Shown piece after piece: positions 59,601 to 64,000 of a DNA stretch of 64,000 nucleotides; the stretch's first letter is position 1; the number at the start of each line of letters is the position of its first letter. This stretch comes from Coturnix japonica (Eukaryota; Chordata; Aves; Galliformes; Phasianidae). The stretch is from the NCBI RefSeq assembly GCF_001577835.2, contig NC_029521.1:19808470-19872469 (forward strand), given 5' to 3'. The translations under genes were made by a program, and so were the position numbers. Under the pieces are notes generated by a model. It saw only the letters and a program-made list of their open reading frames with translations, made no database searches and was not told the origin of the DNA.

Positions 59601-62600
59601 TCAGCCAGGAGCTTGGATAAAGAATGGGAACGCTTTGAGAGCAGCCCAGGATTTTGGCCTGACTCAGCAGGTAGGCAATGCAGACCCATCTGGAGACATG
59701 AGTACATCTGTTAAAGCCATAAAATGCTCTTGGGGTAATAGGTAAGGCTGGCAGGGTGGGGTTTGCTTAAGGTTGTTGGTCAGCTCTTTCTCTGGTTCCC
59801 TCTGCTGTTTCAGAGGAACCTCAAGGTTCCTCCAAGAGTAGACCTGGTTTTCCCTAATGTGATGCTTTTCCCTGCCTTTTGTGGGAGGTCTGGTTGTCCC
59901 AGGTGCCCATCAGTGTGTAACCTTGTATTCTGCCTGTAGTTAGAAATATGGCTAAGCAGGAGAATTAAGAACTCAGCTTTCCCGCTCCTCGGATCTGTCA
60001 GCAGAATTTATATTTACAGTTTGTGTACTTAAATGTTTGGGCTGAACATGGCAGTCCTGGCTGGTGCATCTCCTGCCTGCCTTTTTCTCCCAGCAGCTGT
60101 TGGTAAATGCATCCCTCCGGGATGGAGCTGCTGCTTGGGCTTTGACTTTCTCTGTTTTACAGGAAGCTATAAACAGAAGCAGTTGGTTTTGTTGGGGGCT
60201 TTTTTTAGATGCTGAGAAGGCTCCGTCTCCCCCAGGCTGGCTTTGCTTTCAGCAGCCAGCGTGCCTGAGCCAAGCTCTCAGCAGAGGATCCAGTAGGAGA
60301 GGTGGTGCAGGATTTACAGGGCTCCTTTGCTCAAGTCCCACATCTGAACTCCTCCTCCACAAGAGGCCGAGGAAAGCTATGGAGGTGGTCCAGCCTGGGA
60401 ACCGATGCCTATATGCTATAATCTGAGCTATAAATGAAGTACAAAGCCACAACAGTGATCCTTCGCTAAACTTCTCGTCCGATTCTGTAACTTGGACTGC
60501 ATGCTGGACCCTGTCCCACATCCTGGCTGGAAGGAATCTGCTCTGAACAAGTTTTAAATTCACAGGGATTGCTCTGACTGTCCGGTCCAACCTCCTGCAA
60601 CACCTGGACAAGGGGATCCTTCTCAGTGCGTTCTGAGTGAAAGTCACAGGCAACAAAAGGATTTCCTGTAGAGTTGCCATATTTCAGTATAGTTTGGTAT
60701 TTCTCACTTGAAACTGTGTCACCTCACCTCCCGGCACTTGGTCTTGCACACACCCTCCCAGTTCACAGTGCCATCCCACTTCACCAAGGCAGGCTTTCCC
60801 AGTCTCTCTGTACATTGCAGCCGTTTCACTCAGCTGATTCCTGCTGTCTGCATCTCCTGTCAAGTGGAGCCTGAGCACACTGGCTACAGCACCCAGCGAT
60901 AGGGCCCGTCCCTGGCTGTGCTGGGAATGCTGGGAGGGCAGCGATGCAGTGACATCCATGGGACAATCTCCCTCATTGAATCCTTGGCATGGAAGTGCAG
61001 TAGGGGCATGGTTGCAGGCTCCTGTCCCTCCGTACAAAGGCTGCAGCACATCTCCAAAGCAGAGGCAGCTTTGCTAATGCAATCAGTCCTGAAGAGCTGA
61101 GCCCCACTGTTGCCCAGGAGGGCTCCATCTCTGCCATTGGAATGATCAGCTGGTGAAGTCAGAGCTATTTTTGTTCTCTGTTGTGATAGGGTAAACTTGC
61201 AGTCATTCTTCTGATTTTGGTAGACTTGCTCTGCATTATCTTCAATGAGAAGTTTGCTGTGCCTCATTATCCCCAGTGGCCATATCTGCAGTTCTCTTAC
61301 TCCAAGCAGATACAGCAGTGAGCCCAGAGGTGTTCATGCAGTGTGCTTGGGGAGCTGCTTGCTGCCCCACAGCACTACCCTGGGAGTGACTGAAGGATGG
61401 GGAGAGCATGACTGGATAGTTGCAATATATGCATCACCCAACGCTGACCATTGTCCCTCTGCTATCAACACCCAGCTAGCTGTAAGAAAACCTCCTTCCT
61501 GGTCATTGCTGCTGGATGGCAAAAGAGCATTGCCAGCCCCTAAGGGTGGTGGTGACTGATAGGTGCTGAGCCCTTGTAGCCCTTGTGGCAGGACCCAGGC
61601 ACTTTGCTCCCACTTGATCACTGCAAGGAGCCAAGTGTTTCACCGCCTCCCTGCACAGAGCTGTGCCTTTGCCGTGCACTTGACACCAGGACAGGGGATT
61701 ACTTGTGCCTGATGGCTGTCCCCACCACCACGTGTCACCAAACGGGGATATGCTGTGCCTGGTGCAAGGCTGAGCACTATAGCCCTGCTGTCAGCATGGA
61801 GGGATGTGGCATCCTATGGAGCAGTGGGATGCTGAAGCCTGCAGGAGGAAATCACAGTGGGGTTTTCCCCCAGCCATGATGGTCTGCCAGCTGGGATTTG
61901 GATGAGCTCTCAGTGCTGTGATATGGGATCACCTTATGCATGCTGAGGATGTGGTGTTTTGCTTATCATCTGTGATGTGGGAGGCTTCTGGAGAGGGGAG
62001 CTCAGGAGCATGTGGCAGCAGGTGGGACACCTACAGACAAGGTCAGAGTCTGCTCCGCAGTCTGGCAGAGCCCTGAGTGCTGCTTGTACTGGGTGTAGTC
62101 CCTTGCAGGGCTTTTTGCATGAGATGCTACTGCTGTCACTGGATGCTGGCAGGGGACTCTGGTGCAAACAGCCCCAGGAAGTCCAAAGTCACCCACACAG
62201 AGGAGAGCAAGAGCAGAGAGTCTGCAACCTGCTATGGAGAGCTCATCTGCAGAAACCTCCCCATAATCCTGCTTGCTCTGGTGTAACACTATAACATCCC
62301 AATGGAAGTAGAAACTCCAAGGCCATTACTTGCTGCTATTTCAATGGGTGTGCAGCGGCAACTCACTAAAATTCTTCAAAATCCTATTTAAGACTGGAGG
62401 CAGCAGGGAGAGCACCAGGATGCTGCAGAACAGCACAGTGCACTGAGCTGCAACCCGAATGCCCCAATTACTGCAGTGAGCTGTCACAGACAGCAACAGG
62501 TCTCCTTCAGTTATTCGGCCTGTTTTGAGCTGCTGAGGAAATGTGTGACCTTCCTTGAAACCAGAGCATCAGCTCAGCCTGCATAACCTCAGCAGTGAGC

Positions 62601-62634
62601 TCAGGGCAGGAAGCAGAGCAGTGAGCGATGGAGG

Positions 62635-62790
62635 CAGTAGCTTTGCTGAGGAAATGCATTTAATTCGAGCTACGCTGCAGTTTTTTGTTTGGGGAAAAAA
62701 TGTTGATGCAGTAACATTCTCCGCAGTAACCAGGGGTGGATTAAAGGTCGCAGAGATAATGTAGCATGTTGAATTCATAGGCGGCAGATG
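62635..62790. promoter_or_regulatory. candidate distal FGF8 regulatory element
   Basis: AT-rich, non-repetitive island with GGAAATGCATTTAATTCGAG, CAGTTTTTTGTTTGG, AAATGTTGATGCAGTAACATT, GGGGTGGATTAAAGGTCGCAG and AGAGATAATGTAGC. TAAT, nuclear-receptor half-site and GATA-type cores cluster together. Confidence 0.3.
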
Positions 62791-63828
62791 GAGTGAGTCC
62801 CAGACCCACTGGGAACGTCTCCCTGAAGGTCTTCTCTGCAGCTTTGCCTGCTCTGCTCAAGAACTGGATTTGCACCTTTTTCCTATCAGGTTTCACTCCT
62901 TCCTGGAGCTTCTTGTCCTCAAGATTTACCTCCAGGTCCCTTTGCTTGATTTACGCCTGCAGTTAAGGCAGTTCTTTGTGATGCTGACTGCACGCAGCTG
63001 GGTGTCAGTGCACAGCGTGCTCGTGGGCAGCGGGAGGAGATGGTTTCCCCACTCTGCTGGATCAGCTGTGGGTGTCTGAGCTTCAAGCAAAAAGTTAAAC
63101 TACAGGTGACGCCAAGTTTGCAAGTCCCTGGGAGCTTAATGCAGCTTTCCCAGATGCTTTGGAGCATTCAGTGAAGGACGCTGCAGTGCAAGATTTACAT
63201 CATCCTTATCACCTGGAGGAGACAAATGCCGCTTTCCTCTCAACAGCTATTGAACCAGCAGGGTAAAAATCTAGCGAGGAAGCAACCTGTGCCTGCAGAC
63301 CCCCCCAGTATTGCGTGCTCTGTCCCAGCAGAGGGAGCCCGAGTTTATTAACAAATCCAGGCCCGAGATAGGCGCTATCAAGGTGGTACCGAGGCTGGGT
63401 AGGACGTGCGCTGCGGAAGGAGGGATGCTGAGAACAAGCCAAGGGAAGGATTGCTTGCAAGAGCTGCTGGGCTTGCTTGTAGCACATGAAAATGTTTTGC
63501 ACGGAAAGCTAAATCAGAGCCATGCTACAGTGGATGTACTGTGCCTGATCCATGGCTTCTTGAGCCAAATGGGAGCATTTGAAATGATTTCCCTGGGACT
63601 TTGAGGCTCTGTGTTAGTGCATGGAGGGCTCCGTTTGAGGAACAGAAGCACCTTCAGCACTGATGCTGTGGGTGCTCCCATGGACACGAAGTTATTTAGG
63701 AGAGGAAAGAGGATGCAGCTGGAACATGAGAGTCACGGATCATTTTTGCTCATGTCCAAACATCATTTAAATCACCACAAAGCCTCCTGTTAGCATGAGT
63801 CAGCCTGGCCAAGCTGAGGCTTCTTTTA

Positions 63829-64000
63829 GAATCATAGAGCCATTAAGACTTAAAAAGACTTCTAAGGTCATCAAGTCCACCTACCAGCAATACTGCCCAC
63901 TAACCCTGTGCCTCTGTGCCACATCTCCCCCTTTCTTGGGCACATCCAAGGACAGTGAATCCATCACCTGCCTGGGCAGCCTGTGCAGTGCCCCATCACT
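63829..64000 (-). mobile_element. CR1 LINE 3' fragment (antisense), cut by the window end
   Basis: AGAATCATAGAGCCATTAAG, CTTCTAAGGTCATCAAGTCC, then GGGCACATCCAAGGACAGTG and CACCTGCCTGGGCAGCCTGT: reverse-complement CR1 running off the window. It is probably longer outside. Confidence 0.9.

Larger units (their letters stand above)
55900..64000. other. intergenic region downstream of FGF8
   Basis: No exon recognised. Open frames are short, overlap on both strands and resemble no known protein. By synteny the next gene should be FBXW4, beyond the window. The region carries CR1 fragments and several AT-rich, non-repetitive islands. Distal FGF8 enhancers are known to lie on this side of the gene in other vertebrates. 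Confidence 0.55.

Noticed and set aside
60560-60625. Possible CR1 remnant (GGTCCAACCTCCTGCAACAC)
   Set aside because: Match too short and lacks the CR1 terminal ATCATAGAAT/GGTTGGAA signature.

Overview
The window is nuclear DNA of a bird, most likely a galliform close to chicken. It carries four intron-containing vertebrate genes, all on the + strand: KCNIP2, OGA (MGEA5), NPM3 and FGF8. This is the conserved gene order of human 10q24, read in the opposite direction. Bird-type CR1 LINE 3' ends are scattered through introns and spacers, other repeats are sparse, and the FGF8 protein matches the chicken form as I remember it almost to the end. There are no bacterial-style operons, CRISPR arrays or viral genes. 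Almost every long open frame outside the exons is a chance product of GC-rich or simple-repeat sequence.

Layout. 1-4154 is KCNIP2 5' flank or intron, with candidate conserved elements and a 40-bp minisatellite. 4155-17025 is KCNIP2. It has four candidate first exons (4155, 6258, 8556, 10665), an optional palmitoylation-type exon (13198-13293, with a GC donor) and seven common exons encoding the EF-hand core. 17040-39130 is OGA: a CpG promoter with a dense cluster of NRF-1-type palindromes, 16 coding exons (911 aa) and a 2.1-kb 3' UTR. 39240-42410 is NPM3: a CpG promoter with a 10-bp tandem repeat just before the start, five coding exons (145 aa) and a probable intron in the 3' UTR. 42410-46900 is a spacer holding a CRE and a long (TG)n tract. 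46920-55720 is FGF8: five coding exons (214 aa), the a/b alternative acceptor, intronic candidate enhancers and an AU-rich 3' UTR. 55720-64000 is the FGF8-FBXW4 side spacer, with several CR1 pieces and candidate regulatory islands.

How the genes relate. The first three are packed tail to head: the KCNIP2 poly(A) signals lie about 90 bp before the OGA NRF-1 cluster, and the OGA poly(A) signal lies about 360 bp before the NPM3 start codon. OGA and NPM3 look like housekeeping CpG-promoter genes. KCNIP2 and FGF8 look like regulated genes, with alternative promoters or splice sites and candidate distal elements.

The most interesting content is the KCNIP2 first-exon array. Four short exons all end in the same phase and each would put a different membrane anchor on one calcium-sensor core. 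One is palmitoyl-type, one is the KIS type known from KChIP4a, one resembles the KChIP4 hydrophobic d/e-type exon, and one is a hydrophobic exon I cannot match.
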